Shown here: positions 43,066-52,321 of the stretch, one piece after another | How positions within the stretch are numbered: the first letter of the stretch is position 1 | Layout: every line of letters starts with the position of its first letter | DNA from: Dietzia psychralcaliphila | GTDB lineage: Bacteria > Actinomycetota > Actinomycetes > Mycobacteriales > Mycobacteriaceae | Reading direction: 5' to 3' | DNA length: 64,000 bases | NCBI RefSeq assembly: GCF_003096095.1 | Contig: NZ_CP015453.1 | Coordinates: forward strand, 3,534,001 to 3,598,000 | Translations under genes and position numbers: made by a program | Notes under the pieces: generated by a model | What the model was told of the DNA's origin: nothing | What the model saw: the letters and a program-made list of their open reading frames with translations, nothing else | Database searches by the model: none

Positions 43066-44625
43066 GGCGGCCGGGACGCACAGTTCCGTGGGTTCGGACC
43101 TGCCCCTCACCACCTCGGATCCGACCCGGTCCCACCGGGCGGCCTCTGCTCCACCCGCCGACGACACCGCGGTACCGGAGGCCAGCACGAGACCGGTCTG
43201 GTTCTTGGCCAGTTCGCACAACCGTGATGCCTCGTTGACCGCGTCGCCGATGACCGTGTACTCGAGACGGTCGTCGGCGCCGACGTACCCGGCGACGACG
43301 CCCCCGTAGGACACCCCGATCCCCGCCCGGCATCCCGGCACCCGGTCCGGCAGCCGCTCGCCGAGGACACGGGCGCAGGCCAGCGCCGCGGAGGCGGGAT
43401 CGTCCATCGACCGGGGCGCGCCGAACACCACGAGAGCCGCGTCGCCGAGAAAGCTGTCCACGACGCCGTCGTACTCCTCGACCGTCTCCACGACCACACG
43501 GAAGAACTGGTTCAGGACGTCGACCACCTCCGCCGCCTCGGACCGGACCGCCATCTCGGTGGACCCGATGATGTCCACAAAGACGACGCCGACGTGGGAG
43601 GCGCTGCCGCCCAGCTCGGGGTCCCGCTCCTCGGCCGCTTCCGCCACGTCGCGGCCCACGTGCCGGCCGAACAGATCGCGGAGCCGTTCGCGTTCCTGCA
43701 GCCCGGCCGCCATGCGGTTGAACCCGCGTTGGAGTTCACCCAGCTCGGTGCCGTCATAGACCACTACGCGTCGTGCCAGTTCCCCGTTGGTGATGTCTTC
43801 CATCGCCCAACGGAGACTGCGCAGCGGCCCGAGGACCGAACCCGTCGCCAGGGAGATGAGGAGGAATCCGGCGAGGAGAGAGGTGGCGCCGAGCACGATC
43901 ACGATGACGGCGAGCCGTTCCAAAGACAGTGCCCGGCCCGCCAACGTATAGATCGCCACGATGATCAGACCCGCGATCGGGACCCCGCTGCCGACCACCC
44001 ACGCCACCCGCAGGCGCGTCATCGCTCCCAGGAATCGGGTGCGCGGTGCGGTACCACTGGCCAGGGCGACCGCGGCCACGGGGCGCAGACAGAAGTCGGC
44101 GAAGAGGAACGCCACACCGCAGACGACCATGCCGGAGAAGACGATCGTGAACCCGACCGAGGGGATCGCCTCCGGGTCGATCACCCCGAAGGCGGGCGTG
44201 ACCACGGCCGCGCCCAGCAGCCACAGGAAAGCCTGGATCAGCGTCATGCGGCCGGGCAACCGGAGGGTCCGCACCCGCTCCCGGTCCGTGGGTTCGCGGC
44301 CGTCGAGGAACCAGCGCACGCGGCGATAGACCGCACTACGCACCCAGACCGTGCCCACGATCGTCGCCAGCGAGACATAACCCGGGACGACGATGGCGGT
44401 GGGGACGAGGAACTCGGTGGAGGGCAGAGTGGGCCCCGGCAGGACGAAGAGGATCAGTACCGCGGCAACGCCCACCCCGACGAGGTTGGAGCCCAGCAGC
44501 GTCAGGACGAGCAGGACCTGGACGCGAAGGGATCTCAGACGGGCCGACTCCGTCCCCCGCCCGAGCAGCACCGAACCCAGTTCCGGGCGTCGCAGCAGTG
44601 ACAGGTCGAGTCGCACGATCAACAT
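42982..44625 (-). CDS. Membrane class III adenylate/guanylate cyclase-like protein with HAMP domain
   Basis: 547 residues. Six membrane helices lie in the first ~270 residues, then a HAMP domain (~275-325) and a class III cyclase domain (~345-520), the layout of mycobacterial Rv1318c/Rv1319c/Rv1320c/Rv3645. Metal-binding Asp residues are present in VVFVDIIGSTEM and SFLGDAALVVFGAP, and GDAVNEASRL carries the substrate Asp and catalytic Asn/Arg. The purine-specifying Lys expected just before F-x-GD is Ser391 (VVDSFLGD). Activity or nucleotide choice may be altered. The tail is a 27-bp repeat-encoded extension. Confidence 0.87.
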   Translation of the reverse strand: MLIVRLDLSLLRRPELGSVLLGRGTESARLRSLRVQVLLVLTLLGSNLVGVGVAAVLILFVLPGPTLPSTEFLVPTAIVVPGYVSLATIVGTVWVRSAVYRRVRWFLDGREPTDRERVRTLRLPGRMTLIQAFLWLLGAAVVTPAFGVIDPEAIPSVGFTIVFSGMVVCGVAFLFADFCLRPVAAVALASGTAPRTRFLGAMTRLRVAWVVGSGVPIAGLIIVAIYTLAGRALSLERLAVIVIVLGATSLLAGFLLISLATGSVLGPLRSLRWAMEDITNGELARRVVVYDGTELGELQRGFNRMAAGLQERERLRDLFGRHVGRDVAEAAEERDPELGGSASHVGVVFVDIIGSTEMAVRSEAAEVVDVLNQFFRVVVETVEEYDGVVDSFLGDAALVVFGAPRSMDDPASAALACARVLGERLPDRVPGCRAGIGVSYGGVVAGYVGADDRLEYTVIGDAVNEASRLCELAKNQTGLVLASGTAVSSAGGAEAARWDRVGSEVVRGRSEPTELCVPAAAGTDRGPADYGTDRGPAVYGTDQRPAD

Positions 44626-44856
44626 CGTGCCATCCGTGAGCCCAGGAGTGACTACCTCGTCACACTAATCCCGGGGAACTGGGAGTGAGGCCCTCCGGGG
44701 CGTAGGGTGGACGAGTCGGCCCGCACCACTCTTGCCTCGGGCCGAATCGGATGTCGACCTCCCGTGGTCGCGCACCGGGCGCGTCGCCTCCGAGCGACGC
44801 GGGATCCCAGGAGCGCGCCGGGCAAGACGCCCCATCTATGTACGGAGATTCCTCCC
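44626..44856 (+). promoter_or_regulatory. Leader region upstream of the DEAD-box helicase gene
   Basis: 231 bp between the divergent cyclase and helicase genes. It contains an 8-bp hairpin CGCGTCGC/GCGACGCG (44780-44787 / 44794-44801) and a GGAG about 9 nt before the TTG start. Long structured leaders are common for RNA helicases, but I recognise no known RNA element. Confidence 0.35.
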
Positions 44857-46413
44857 TTGTCACGTTCTTTCGCCGATCTCGGCGTTCCTTCATCCCTGCT
44901 CGACGTCCTCACGGGCGTCGACATCGTCACCCCCACGCCGATCCAGTCGGCCACGCTGCCCGACGCGATGTCCGGGCGCGACGTCCTGGGCCGGGGCCGC
45001 ACCGGCTCCGGCAAGACCTACGCCTTCTGCCTCCCGCTGGTCACCCGTCTCGCCGCCTCGGCACCCGCCGGCGGTCGGCGTAAGCGCAACTCACCGCGCG
45101 GGCTGATCCTCGCCCCCACCCGCGAGCTCGCCCGTCAGATCGACGAGACGCTCGCGCCGCTGGCCAAGGCCATGGGCCTCAAGACGACCGTGATCTTCGG
45201 CGGGGTCTCGCAGGGCCGCCAGGTCAGCGCGCTCGATCAGGGCGTCGACATCGTGGTGGCCTGCCCGGGCCGGCTCGAGGACCTCATGGGCCAGAAGCAC
45301 TGCCGTATGGATTCGATCGAGGTCAGCGTCCTCGACGAGGCCGATCACATGGCCGATCTGGGCTTCCTTCCGGGAGTCACCCGGATCCTGGCGGCCACGC
45401 CCCAGGGCGCCCAGCGACTGCTGTTCTCCGCGACCCTCGACCAGGGTGTGGACAAGCTGGTGAGGAAGTTCCTCGACAATCCGGTCGTGCACGAGGTCGA
45501 CGACGGCTCCGCCACCCCCGGCGCGACCGCGCACCACGTCTTCCACGTCGACCCGGACGACCGCGTCCGCGCACTGGCGGACCTGGCCGGAGTGAACGAG
45601 CGGACCGTCATGTTCACCCGCACCAAGCACGGCGCCAAGCGGCTGGCCAAGCAGCTCTCCGGTCGAGGCGTGACGAGCGTGGACCTGCACGGCAACCTGT
45701 CTCAGAACGCGCGCGTCCGCAACCTCGACGCGTTCTCCTCGGGCCAGGCGAGCGTGCTCGTGGCCACCGACATCGCGGCACGCGGCATCCACGTCGATGA
45801 CGTCGGGCTCGTCGTCCACGCCGATCCGCCGGCCGAGCACAAGGCCTACGTGCACCGCTCGGGTCGCACCGCACGCGCGGGTGCAGTCGGCACCGTCGTC
45901 ACCGTGGCCACCTCAGACCAGGTCCGCGAGGTGCGCTCGCTGCTGCGGTCGGCCGGCGTGACCGCGGGCGAGATCGTGCTCCCCGTGGGCGCGAACGCCG
46001 CCACCGCGCTGGCCGACGCCCCCGAGCCGCCCGCACACGTGCCCGGGGACGACGCTCCCGCGGGCCGTCAGAGTCAGGGTCAGAGCCGCCAGAGCCAGAA
46101 CCGGCAGCGTCAGGGCCGGTCTCAGGGCGGGCAGGGCCAGAACCGTCAGGGCCAGGGCCGCGACGGCGGCGAGCGCGGAGGCCGCGCGCAGGAGTCGTCC
46201 GGCTCGGACGGCACCCGTCGTCGTCCCCGTCGGCCCCAGAGTGCCGGCGCCCAGGGATCCGGTCACGGTTCCAGCCGTCAGGGTTCCGGCGCCCAGGGCT
46301 CGGCTCGTCAGGGTTCGGGTGGCCAGCGCTCCGCTGCCACCCACACGATCGCCCAGAGTGCAGGCCATTCGCGTGGCGGCGAGCGCCGCAAGGCCAGCCG
46401 CGCCGCCGGCTGA
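44857..46413 (+). CDS. DEAD-box RNA helicase (RhlE/DeaD-like)
   Basis: 518 residues from a TTG start. Motifs in order: Q motif TPTPIQ, Walker A GRTGSGKTYAF, APTRELARQID, DEADHMADLGF, LFSATL, VMFTRTKHGAKRLAK, VATDIAARGIHVDDVGLVV and HRSGRTARAG. The C-terminal ~130 residues are a Gln/Gly/Ser/Arg-rich disordered tail with repeats like QGSG and RQGQ, typical of RNA-binding tails. Unwinds RNA in ribosome assembly, decay or cold adaptation. An upstream in-frame GTG at 44707 would add residues without family similarity. Confidence 0.9.
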   Translation: MSRSFADLGVPSSLLDVLTGVDIVTPTPIQSATLPDAMSGRDVLGRGRTGSGKTYAFCLPLVTRLAASAPAGGRRKRNSPRGLILAPTRELARQIDETLAPLAKAMGLKTTVIFGGVSQGRQVSALDQGVDIVVACPGRLEDLMGQKHCRMDSIEVSVLDEADHMADLGFLPGVTRILAATPQGAQRLLFSATLDQGVDKLVRKFLDNPVVHEVDDGSATPGATAHHVFHVDPDDRVRALADLAGVNERTVMFTRTKHGAKRLAKQLSGRGVTSVDLHGNLSQNARVRNLDAFSSGQASVLVATDIAARGIHVDDVGLVVHADPPAEHKAYVHRSGRTARAGAVGTVVTVATSDQVREVRSLLRSAGVTAGEIVLPVGANAATALADAPEPPAHVPGDDAPAGRQSQGQSRQSQNRQRQGRSQGGQGQNRQGQGRDGGERGGRAQESSGSDGTRRRPRRPQSAGAQGSGHGSSRQGSGAQGSARQGSGGQRSAATHTIAQSAGHSRGGERRKASRAAG

Positions 46414-46429
46414 GTCTCCAGCCTCCGAC

Positions 46430-46481
46430 CGATCAGCCGCCAGCTGTCACCCGAACACGGTGATGGTCTGGCGGCTGATCG
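46430..46481. terminator. Convergent terminator-like inverted repeat
   Basis: 14-bp perfect inverted repeat (46430-46443 / 46468-46481, 24-nt loop) between the helicase gene and the thioesterase gene, overlapping the latter's stop. Confidence 0.5.
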
Positions 46482-47265
46482 CCGTCAGCGCCCCGTCCGG
46501 TCCCCACAGCATGGCGTGGGTGTGCGCGTAGCCGTCGCGGGAGGCATCGGTGGTCGCCTCGTACGCGAAGACCGCCTCCGGTGGGATCGTGTCCGGACCG
46601 ATCTCCGCCACCAGCTCCAGCGTCCAGGTCAGGCTGCTGGCGGGCGCGAACCCGGAGAGCATCTGGATGGTCGCCGGGGGCCACGCGTCCGCGAGCACCA
46701 GCAGATGCTCCTCGTGGAACTCCTCGGGGGTCTCCCGCAGCTGCGCCCAGCCGGAGAGGTCGCCGGTCTCGGCGCCACTGAACGGTAGTGCGCCGCCGAC
46801 CTGTCGCAACGCGAGGAATCGGTAGAACTCCGGGGTCATCTTCTCGATGTAGGGGAACGGCTCGATCGTCCCGGGCTCCGGCAACTCCGGCATGGGATGT
46901 CTGGGGGGCACGACGATGGTGGACTCGCGGTGCTTCCCGAACGCCGCCAGGGCGGTGGCGACGAGAGCGCCGTCCTGGCGCAGCGTGGCCTGGCACTGCG
47001 TCACGTTCTTCCCGACCCGCAGGATCTCGGCATGGACCTCGACCGCGCCCGTCGTGGCGGGGCCGATGAACGAGACGGTGAACGACCTCAACGGATGTGG
47101 AGACCCGGACCCGTCTCCGGCCGCGTCCCTCAGCCGACCCTTGATCGACGCCAACAGCAGCGCCCCGGTCAACCCGCCGTAGATCGCGCGGCCCTGCGTC
47201 CAGCCGTCCGTGACCTCGACGGTCCCACCGCGCGCGGCGGCCTCCAGCATGCTCTTCAGCGACAT
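46447..47265 (-). CDS. TesB-like acyl-CoA thioesterase family protein (double hot-dog)
   Basis: 272 residues with two hot-dog halves. The N-half shows GRAIYGGLTGALLLASIKG, with the turn-capped central helix, then LRSFTVSFIGPA and VGKNVTQCQATLRQDG. The C-half has SSLTWTLELV and ALWGPDGALTAISRQTITVFG. This is the thioesterase-like superfamily found widely in mycobacteria and used in acyl-CoA turnover. It lies 22 bp upstream of nothing cotranscribed on its 5' side except desaturase 2, whose gene ends just before the thioesterase start region and points away from it. Confidence 0.75.
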   Translation of the reverse strand: MSLKSMLEAAARGGTVEVTDGWTQGRAIYGGLTGALLLASIKGRLRDAAGDGSGSPHPLRSFTVSFIGPATTGAVEVHAEILRVGKNVTQCQATLRQDGALVATALAAFGKHRESTIVVPPRHPMPELPEPGTIEPFPYIEKMTPEFYRFLALRQVGGALPFSGAETGDLSGWAQLRETPEEFHEEHLLVLADAWPPATIQMLSGFAPASSLTWTLELVAEIGPDTIPPEAVFAYEATTDASRDGYAHTHAMLWGPDGALTAISRQTITVFG

Positions 47266-47287
47266 GCCGGACAGTCTGCCAAAGCGC

Positions 47288-48496
47288 TCAGTGGACCAGT
47301 TGGGCGCGCCCCTTCTGCCGGAACGCGGCCAGCGCGGTCGCCAGACCGGGCATCTGCGGCATCCGGTCGAACATCTTCTCGCTGCGCGTCTCCGCGGCGT
47401 CGTCGGCGGTCCGGTGCAGGTACTTGTCGGGCAGCGAGAGACGCGCGATGGTGCGCCACGACTGCAGGTACTGCTTCCACAGCGGTCCGCTCACATACGG
47501 CAGGTCGTACCGCTCGCACAGGTCACGGACCCGCAGGGAGATCTCCGAGTACCGGTTGGACGGCAGGTCGGGGAACATGTGGTGCTCGATCTGGAACGAC
47601 AGATTGCCCGACATGAGGTTCATGACCGGGCCGCCGTCGAGGTTGGCGCTGCCCAGCATCTGACGCAGGTACCACTCGGCCTGGGTCTCGGTCTTGACAT
47701 CCTTGGGGGTGAACTTCTCCGCCCCGTCCGGGAAGTGACCGCAGAAGATCACCGCGTTGGTCCAGATGTTGCGGATGATGTTGGCGGTGACGGTGGCGGT
47801 GAGCGCCTGCCGACCCGCCGGTCCGGCGAGGACGGGGAAGAGGATGTAGTCCTTGAGGACCTGCTTGCCCGCCTTCCGAAGGAACGCCTTGGCGGTACGC
47901 CGGTCGGCGGGCGTGGCACCGGAGCCCGGGAACGCGTCCTGGAACCGCACGTCCTGCAGGCCGATCCCCCATTCGAACCCCAGCATCAGCACGGTGTTGA
48001 CCAGGAGGTTGGCGGAGTACTTGGGCTCCCACGGCACGTCACGCGTGACCCGCAGGACGCCGAACCCCACGTCGTCGTCAAGCCCGACGATGTTCGTGAA
48101 CTTGTGGTGCAGGTAGTTGTGGGTGTGCTTCCAGTCCGCGGAACTGCCGACGAGGTCCCACTCCCAGGTGGTGGAGTGGATCTCCGGATCGTTCATCCAG
48201 TCCCACTGCCCGTGCAGGACGTTGTGCCCGATCTCCATGTTCTCGAGGATCTTGGCAACGGCCAGCGCACCCGTGCCGAGCGCCCAGGCCGTACGGTTCC
48301 GCGCACCGATGTACAGGACCGCCCGGGCACCGAGTTCGATCCCACGCTGCAGGCGGATCACGCTGTGGATGTACCGGTAGTCCCGCTCCCCGCGCGAGGC
48401 GATGACGTCGGCCCTGATCGCGTCGAGTTCCCGCCCCAGCTCTTCGATCTGCTCGGGACAGAGATGGGCGTACTCACCTACATCAGATATGGCCAT
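47288..48496 (-). CDS. Membrane fatty acid desaturase (DesA3-like), copy 2
   Basis: 402 residues, a clear paralogue of the protein at 38295-39533. Shared features include the start MAISDVxEYAHL, GHNVLHGQWDWMND (box 1), WKHTHNYLHHKFTN (box 2) and SFQIEHHMFPDLPSNRY (box 3). Box 2 here is the plain HxxHH, without the extra His of copy 1. Also leaderless: TAGAGT lies six bases before ATG 48496. The stop is 22 bp from the thioesterase start, in the same direction, so the thioesterase gene is next downstream. Confidence 0.9.
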   Translation of the reverse strand: MAISDVGEYAHLCPEQIEELGRELDAIRADVIASRGERDYRYIHSVIRLQRGIELGARAVLYIGARNRTAWALGTGALAVAKILENMEIGHNVLHGQWDWMNDPEIHSTTWEWDLVGSSADWKHTHNYLHHKFTNIVGLDDDVGFGVLRVTRDVPWEPKYSANLLVNTVLMLGFEWGIGLQDVRFQDAFPGSGATPADRRTAKAFLRKAGKQVLKDYILFPVLAGPAGRQALTATVTANIIRNIWTNAVIFCGHFPDGAEKFTPKDVKTETQAEWYLRQMLGSANLDGGPVMNLMSGNLSFQIEHHMFPDLPSNRYSEISLRVRDLCERYDLPYVSGPLWKQYLQSWRTIARLSLPDKYLHRTADDAAETRSEKMFDRMPQMPGLATALAAFRQKGRAQLVH

Positions 48497-48502
48497 GGAT
48501 CA

Positions 48503-48508
48503 ACTCTA
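48503..48508 (-). promoter_or_regulatory. -10 hexamer of desaturase 2, probable leaderless promoter
   Basis: TAGAGT on the minus strand with 6 nt to the ATG at 48496. Confidence 0.55.
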
Positions 48509-48588
48509 GGCCGGTCCGGTGGATCTTAACCACCTGTGGGAGCTCTTGACGGCGAATTCGTGACCAAGCGCACCACGATGGGTCGACT

Positions 48589-49590
48589 TCACTGACTCCA
48601 CGCGCGGCGCAGCACGTCCAGCGTGCCGTGGACCCGCTCGCGGGTCGACCCCACGGGGGCGATCATGAGCTCGTCCGCGCCCGCACGCGAAGCGAAATCC
48701 TGCAGGTAGTCGCGAACTGCGGGCCCGTCCCCGACGGCGGTGCAGCTGATCATGTGCAGGATCTGACGGCCGCCGGCCGACTCCATGATCATGTCCAGCT
48801 CCTCGTCCGAGAAGTGCCGCCCGCGCCCGGCCATCAGCTTCACGCGTTGGCGCCGGTAGTGCTGGAGCTCGCGGGCGGCGCGGCCGGTGTCGTCGTCGGC
48901 CACCACGTTCACGGCGGCGATCATGTACGGCTCGGCCAGCTGCTCACTGGGCTCGAAGCGGTCGCGGTACACCGCCGAGGCCTGCTCGAGCGCGTCGGGC
49001 GCGAAGTGCGAGGCGAACGCGTACGGCAGCCCGAACTTGGCGGCGAGCTGGGCGCCGAACAACGAGGACCCGAGGATGTAGAGGGGGACCCTGGTGCCCC
49101 GGCCCGGGGTCGCGGTGATCCCGCGGGTCCGCGCGAGATCGGAGGGGGAGTCCCCGAGGAACGCCTGCAGCTCGCGGACGTCGTCGGGGAAATGCTCGGC
49201 GGCCGACGGCTCGCGGCGCAGTGCGCGGATGGTCTGCGGGTCGGTGCCGGGGGCGCGGCCGAGCCCCAGGTCGATGCGGCCCGGGTGCAGCTCTGCCAAT
49301 GTGCCGAACTGCTCGGCGATCACGATCGGCGAGTGGTTGGGCAGCATGACGCCCCCGGACCCCAGCCGGATCCGCTCGGTCTGCGAGGCGATGTGCGCCA
49401 TGAGCACCGCCGGTGCCGACGAGGCGATGGAGCCCATGTTGTGGTGCTCCGAGTACCAGACCCGTTCGTACCCCAGCTCCTCTGCCTTCTGCGCCAGCGC
49501 CACCGAGTCCTGCAACGCGTCCCCGACGGACTGGCCAGGACGGACGGAGGCGAAGTCGATCACGGACAGGGGCATCGGGGAGGGGGTCAT
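48589..49590 (-). CDS. LLM-class flavin-dependent oxidoreductase (MsnO8-like)
   Basis: 333 residues, luciferase-like TIM barrel. The start [21 protein letters not shown] and [22 protein letters not shown] are typical of the TIGR03558 'alternate luciferase' subgroup. [23 protein letters not shown] and [14 protein letters not shown] follow. Probably uses reduced FMN and oxygen, with unknown substrate. ATG 49590 is used here. An internal ATG at 49575 is equally compatible with the family start. Divergent from thiM. Confidence 0.85.
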   Translation of the reverse strand: MTPSPMPLSVIDFASVRPGQSVGDALQDSVALAQKAEELGYERVWYSEHHNMGSIASSAPAVLMAHIASQTERIRLGSGGVMLPNHSPIVIAEQFGTLAELHPGRIDLGLGRAPGTDPQTIRALRREPSAAEHFPDDVRELQAFLGDSPSDLARTRGITATPGRGTRVPLYILGSSLFGAQLAAKFGLPYAFASHFAPDALEQASAVYRDRFEPSEQLAEPYMIAAVNVVADDDTGRAARELQHYRRQRVKLMAGRGRHFSDEELDMIMESAGGRQILHMISCTAVGDGPAVRDYLQDFASRAGADELMIAPVGSTRERVHGTLDVLRRAWSQ

Positions 49591-49660
49591 GACGGGTCCA
49601 ACCCCGGCCTCGCGGGACCTATTCCGCCGCGGGGAACGACGGGGGCGGCACACTGGGGGG

Positions 49661-50521
49661 ATGTCCGCTCCCGGCCCCGGTGCCAGCTCAGGTTCCAGTT
49701 CTGTCGACGTCGCCCACCTCGTCTCGGTGATGCGCGGGGCCGAGCCGCTGGTGCACTGCCTGACCAACTCGGTGGTCCGGCAGATCACCGCCGACGTCCT
49801 GCTCGCCGCCGGCGCCGCGCCCGCGATGGTCGACCACCCCGACGAGGCCGGGGACTTCGCCGCCGTCGCCTCGGGTGTGCTGATCAACGTCGGCAACCCG
49901 ACGACCGAGCAGATCGAGGGGATGCACGCCGCCATCGCCTCCGCCCGCGACCACGGCACGCCGTGGGTGCTGGACCCGGTCGCGGTGGGTGGTCTGGCAC
50001 TGCGCACCGGTCTGGCGACCGGCTGGCTCGACCACGGGCCCGCGGCGATCCGGGCCAACGCCTCCGAGATCGTCGCGCTCGCCGGGGCGGGAGCGGGTGG
50101 GCGGGGCGTGGACTCGACCCACGACGTGGCCGTGGCGTTGGCTCCGGCGTTGTCGCTCGCCGAGCGCACCGGGGGGATCGTGGCGGTGACGGGACCGCAG
50201 GACATCGTCGTCACCAACTCCGGCGGGTCGACGATCGCCACCTGGGTCACCTCCGGACACCCGCTGTTGCAGAAGGTGATCGGCACCGGCTGCGCGCTCG
50301 GTGCGGTGACGGCCGCCTATCTCGGTGCGGCCCGCACCGCCGGACTCCCCGACCACGACGCGGTGGTGGCCGCCCACGCCCACGTCGGCGCGGCGGGCAC
50401 GGCCGCCGGGCGGGTCGCCGCGGGTCCCGGCCTGTTCGCGGTGGCGTGGCTCGACGCGTTGTACACGCTCACGCCCGAGGAGATCGCGGACACGGTCACC
50501 CTCCTCGACGCCTCGCCGTGA
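49661..50521 (+). CDS. thiM: Hydroxyethylthiazole kinase
   Basis: Phosphorylates 4-methyl-5-(2-hydroxyethyl)thiazole in thiamine salvage. 286 residues. Motifs: [65 protein letters not shown] and the ATP/anion-hole [16 protein letters not shown] with the catalytic Cys-containing loop. The stop overlaps the thiE GTG by 4 nt, so the two salvage enzymes are coupled. No TPP riboswitch is visible in the 70-bp upstream gap. Confidence 0.93.
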   Translation: MSAPGPGASSGSSSVDVAHLVSVMRGAEPLVHCLTNSVVRQITADVLLAAGAAPAMVDHPDEAGDFAAVASGVLINVGNPTTEQIEGMHAAIASARDHGTPWVLDPVAVGGLALRTGLATGWLDHGPAAIRANASEIVALAGAGAGGRGVDSTHDVAVALAPALSLAERTGGIVAVTGPQDIVVTNSGGSTIATWVTSGHPLLQKVIGTGCALGAVTAAYLGAARTAGLPDHDAVVAAHAHVGAAGTAAGRVAAGPGLFAVAWLDALYTLTPEEIADTVTLLDASP

Positions 50522-51264
50522 CCCACCCGGCCCGCGCGCGCCGCGCATCCGCTCCGGTCGGGCACGGCGGTCCGGGGGACTCCGTCGACTGGCGGCTGTA
50601 CCTGGTCACCGATCCCCACCTCGGTGGCGGGCGGGACGCGGTGCCCGGGATCGTCTACGAGTCCGTACTCGGCGGGGTGGGTGTGGTCCAGTTCCGGGAC
50701 AAGGAGTGCGGAGGTGAGTGCGACGACGACGAGTTCGCCTCACGCGCCGCCGCCGTCGCCGACGCCGCCCGACGGGCCGGAGCACAGGTGGGCCGCGACG
50801 TGCCGGTGTTCGTCAACGACCGGCTGGACGTGGCGCGGGAGCTGGGGCTGCACCTTCACGTGGGGCAGCGGGACGTGCCGTTCGCGCGGGCCCGCGCCGA
50901 GCTCCCGGGGTATCTGATGCTCGGGCTGTCGATCGAGTCCGACGAACAACTCCGGGTCGCGGTGGCAGGTCCCGGGCCCGCGCCGGACGTGATCGGGGTG
51001 AGCCCGGTCTGGGCCACCGCCACCAAGACCGACACCGCGGTGGCGCTCGGCCCGGAGGGAGCCGACCGCATCGCCCGCGCGGCCCACCGACGGGGCGTCG
51101 CGGCGGTGGGAATCGGTGGGATCACCTCGGCGAACGTCGGCCTGCTCGCCGGCACCGCACTGGACGGCGTGTGCGTGGTGTCGGCTGTGATGACCGCGAC
51201 CGATCCACGTGCGGCCGCCGCCGACCTGCTCTCCCGTTGGGACCGGGCCCGGGCTCACGGCTGA
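50518..51264 (+). CDS. thiE: Thiamine-phosphate synthase
   Basis: Joins the thiazole phosphate made by ThiM with HMP pyrophosphate to give thiamine phosphate. 248 residues, about 25 of them a disordered N-terminal extension. TIM-barrel motifs: [22 protein letters not shown] (the pyrophosphate Arg/Lys), [39 protein letters not shown] and [15 protein letters not shown] start inside the thiM stop (GTGA). A short insertion GGECDDDE follows the RDK motif. Confidence 0.92.
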   Translation: MTHPARARRASAPVGHGGPGDSVDWRLYLVTDPHLGGGRDAVPGIVYESVLGGVGVVQFRDKECGGECDDDEFASRAAAVADAARRAGAQVGRDVPVFVNDRLDVARELGLHLHVGQRDVPFARARAELPGYLMLGLSIESDEQLRVAVAGPGPAPDVIGVSPVWATATKTDTAVALGPEGADRIARAAHRRGVAAVGIGGITSANVGLLAGTALDGVCVVSAVMTATDPRAAAADLLSRWDRARAHG

Positions 51265-51290
51265 ACCGACCCAAGAACCTGCGGGCCCCG

Positions 51291-51866
51291 TCAGTTCTCC
51301 CAGGGGTGGCAGACGCCGAACCCGCCGTAGCCGGTGCCGATCGTCGGATGGGTGGACAGGGTCAGCTCGTCCTGGTGATCGTTGATCAGGTAGACGTAGC
51401 GGATCTCGGATTGCGTGTGTTCCTCGTCGGTGGGCTTGGGCCGGAACCCGTGCGGCTCGACGGCGTTCAGGACCTCGCCCAGGGCCCGGTCCCAACCGGC
51501 GGGGTCCAGGGCATCGGGATGACGCATCTCGCGGGCGTAGAACTTTCCGATCCCGGTGTCCAGGGCACCGGCGGCATCGCTCCGGCTGGGACAGGCCACC
51601 TCCTGGGCCGGCCGCGACTCCCTCCAGCCGCCCGCGCCGATTCTGTCCTCGAGGACCCGCCGGATCTCCGCCTGCCCCGCCTCGAGTGCGGCGCGGGAAC
51701 CCGCGACGTCGATCGTGGTGTCGAGCGGAACGTTCGCCGCGCCGATCGGGCCGGTGCTGGTGGGAGGGGCCGGCGCCGGGTCCGGCGTGGCGCCTCCCGT
51801 GCAGCCCGTCGCGGCCACGATCAACGGGAGGGCCAGAATCGGGTAGGCAGACCGAAACCGCGTCAC
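51291..51866 (-). CDS. Putative lipoprotein, unknown function
   Basis: 191 residues from GTG 51866. The N-terminus RFRSAYPILALPLIVAATGC is a lipoprotein signal whose Cys is followed by TGGATPDPAPAPP. The rest is an alpha/beta domain with RAALEAGQAEIRRVLEDRIG, WRESRPAQEVACPSRSDAAGA and TIGTGYGGFGVCHPWEN. Two late cysteines could pair. I do not recognise the family with confidence. It is probably attached to the outer face of the membrane. Convergent with thiE. Confidence 0.72.
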   Translation of the reverse strand: MTRFRSAYPILALPLIVAATGCTGGATPDPAPAPPTSTGPIGAANVPLDTTIDVAGSRAALEAGQAEIRRVLEDRIGAGGWRESRPAQEVACPSRSDAAGALDTGIGKFYAREMRHPDALDPAGWDRALGEVLNAVEPHGFRPKPTDEEHTQSEIRYVYLINDHQDELTLSTHPTIGTGYGGFGVCHPWEN

Positions 51867-51883
51867 CACACCAATGGTGCCCG

Positions 51884-51889
51884 TACCGT
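51884..51889 (+). promoter_or_regulatory. -10 hexamer of the VOC gene, probable leaderless promoter
   Basis: TACCGT with 7 nt to the ATG at 51897. Confidence 0.45.
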
Positions 51890-51896
51890 CGGCCGC

Positions 51897-52247
51897 ATGC
51901 AGAACAGCACCCCGGACCAGATCACGATGGTCGAATTCCCCAGCACGTCGATGCCGGCGACCGCCGACTTCCTCGCGACCGTGTGCGGCTGGACGCCCAC
52001 CGTGTACGGGACGTCGTACACCGACCTCACCGGCGGCGGGATCGAGGTGGGGGTCCAGGGCGACGACGACGAACAGTCCCCGGCTCCGCTGATGGTGATC
52101 CGGGTGGCCGACCTGGCCGAGGCCCGCGGGCGGGTCGAGGCCGCGGGCGGCGTGGTGACCCTTGAGCCGTTCTCCTTCCCCGGCGGCCGACGGTTCCACT
52201 TCCGCGAACCGGGTGGCAACGAGATGTCCATGTGGGTGCCCGAGTAG
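51897..52247 (+). CDS. VOC-superfamily (glyoxalase-fold) small protein
   Basis: 116 residues. The paired VOC motif is visible: MVEFPSTSMPATADFLATVCGWTPTVYG at the start, LMVIRVADLAEARGRVEAAGG in the middle, and FHFREPGGNEMSMWVPE at the end, with the Glu metal ligand in EPGGNE. Substrate unknown. The stop is the first of three in-frame stop codons spaced 15 bp apart in a tandem repeat. Confidence 0.82.
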   Translation: MQNSTPDQITMVEFPSTSMPATADFLATVCGWTPTVYGTSYTDLTGGGIEVGVQGDDDEQSPAPLMVIRVADLAEARGRVEAAGGVVTLEPFSFPGGRRFHFREPGGNEMSMWVPE

Positions 52248-52280
52248 TCGGTGCCCGAGTAGTCACTGCCCGAGGTGTGA
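52236..52280 (+). repeat. 15-bp tandem repeat, three units, carrying stop codons
   Basis: GTGCCCGAGTAGTCG (52236), GTGCCCGAGTAGTCA (52251) and a diverged CTGCCCGAGGTGTGA (52266). Read in the VOC frame they give TAG, TAG and TGA. Confidence 0.85.
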
Positions 52281-52321
52281 CAGCTCAGACTGTTGCGTGC
52301 TGCCTTCTCACCAGGTCGGCT

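Noticed and set aside
44707-44856. N-terminal extension of the DEAD-box helicase
   Set aside because: The extra 50 residues are Arg/Pro-rich, contain a hairpin-forming DNA stretch and have no similarity to the helicase Q-motif region.
49591-49660. TPP riboswitch upstream of thiM-thiE
   Set aside because: The gap is only 70 bp and contains no CUGAGA-type or ACCUGA-type conserved elements.
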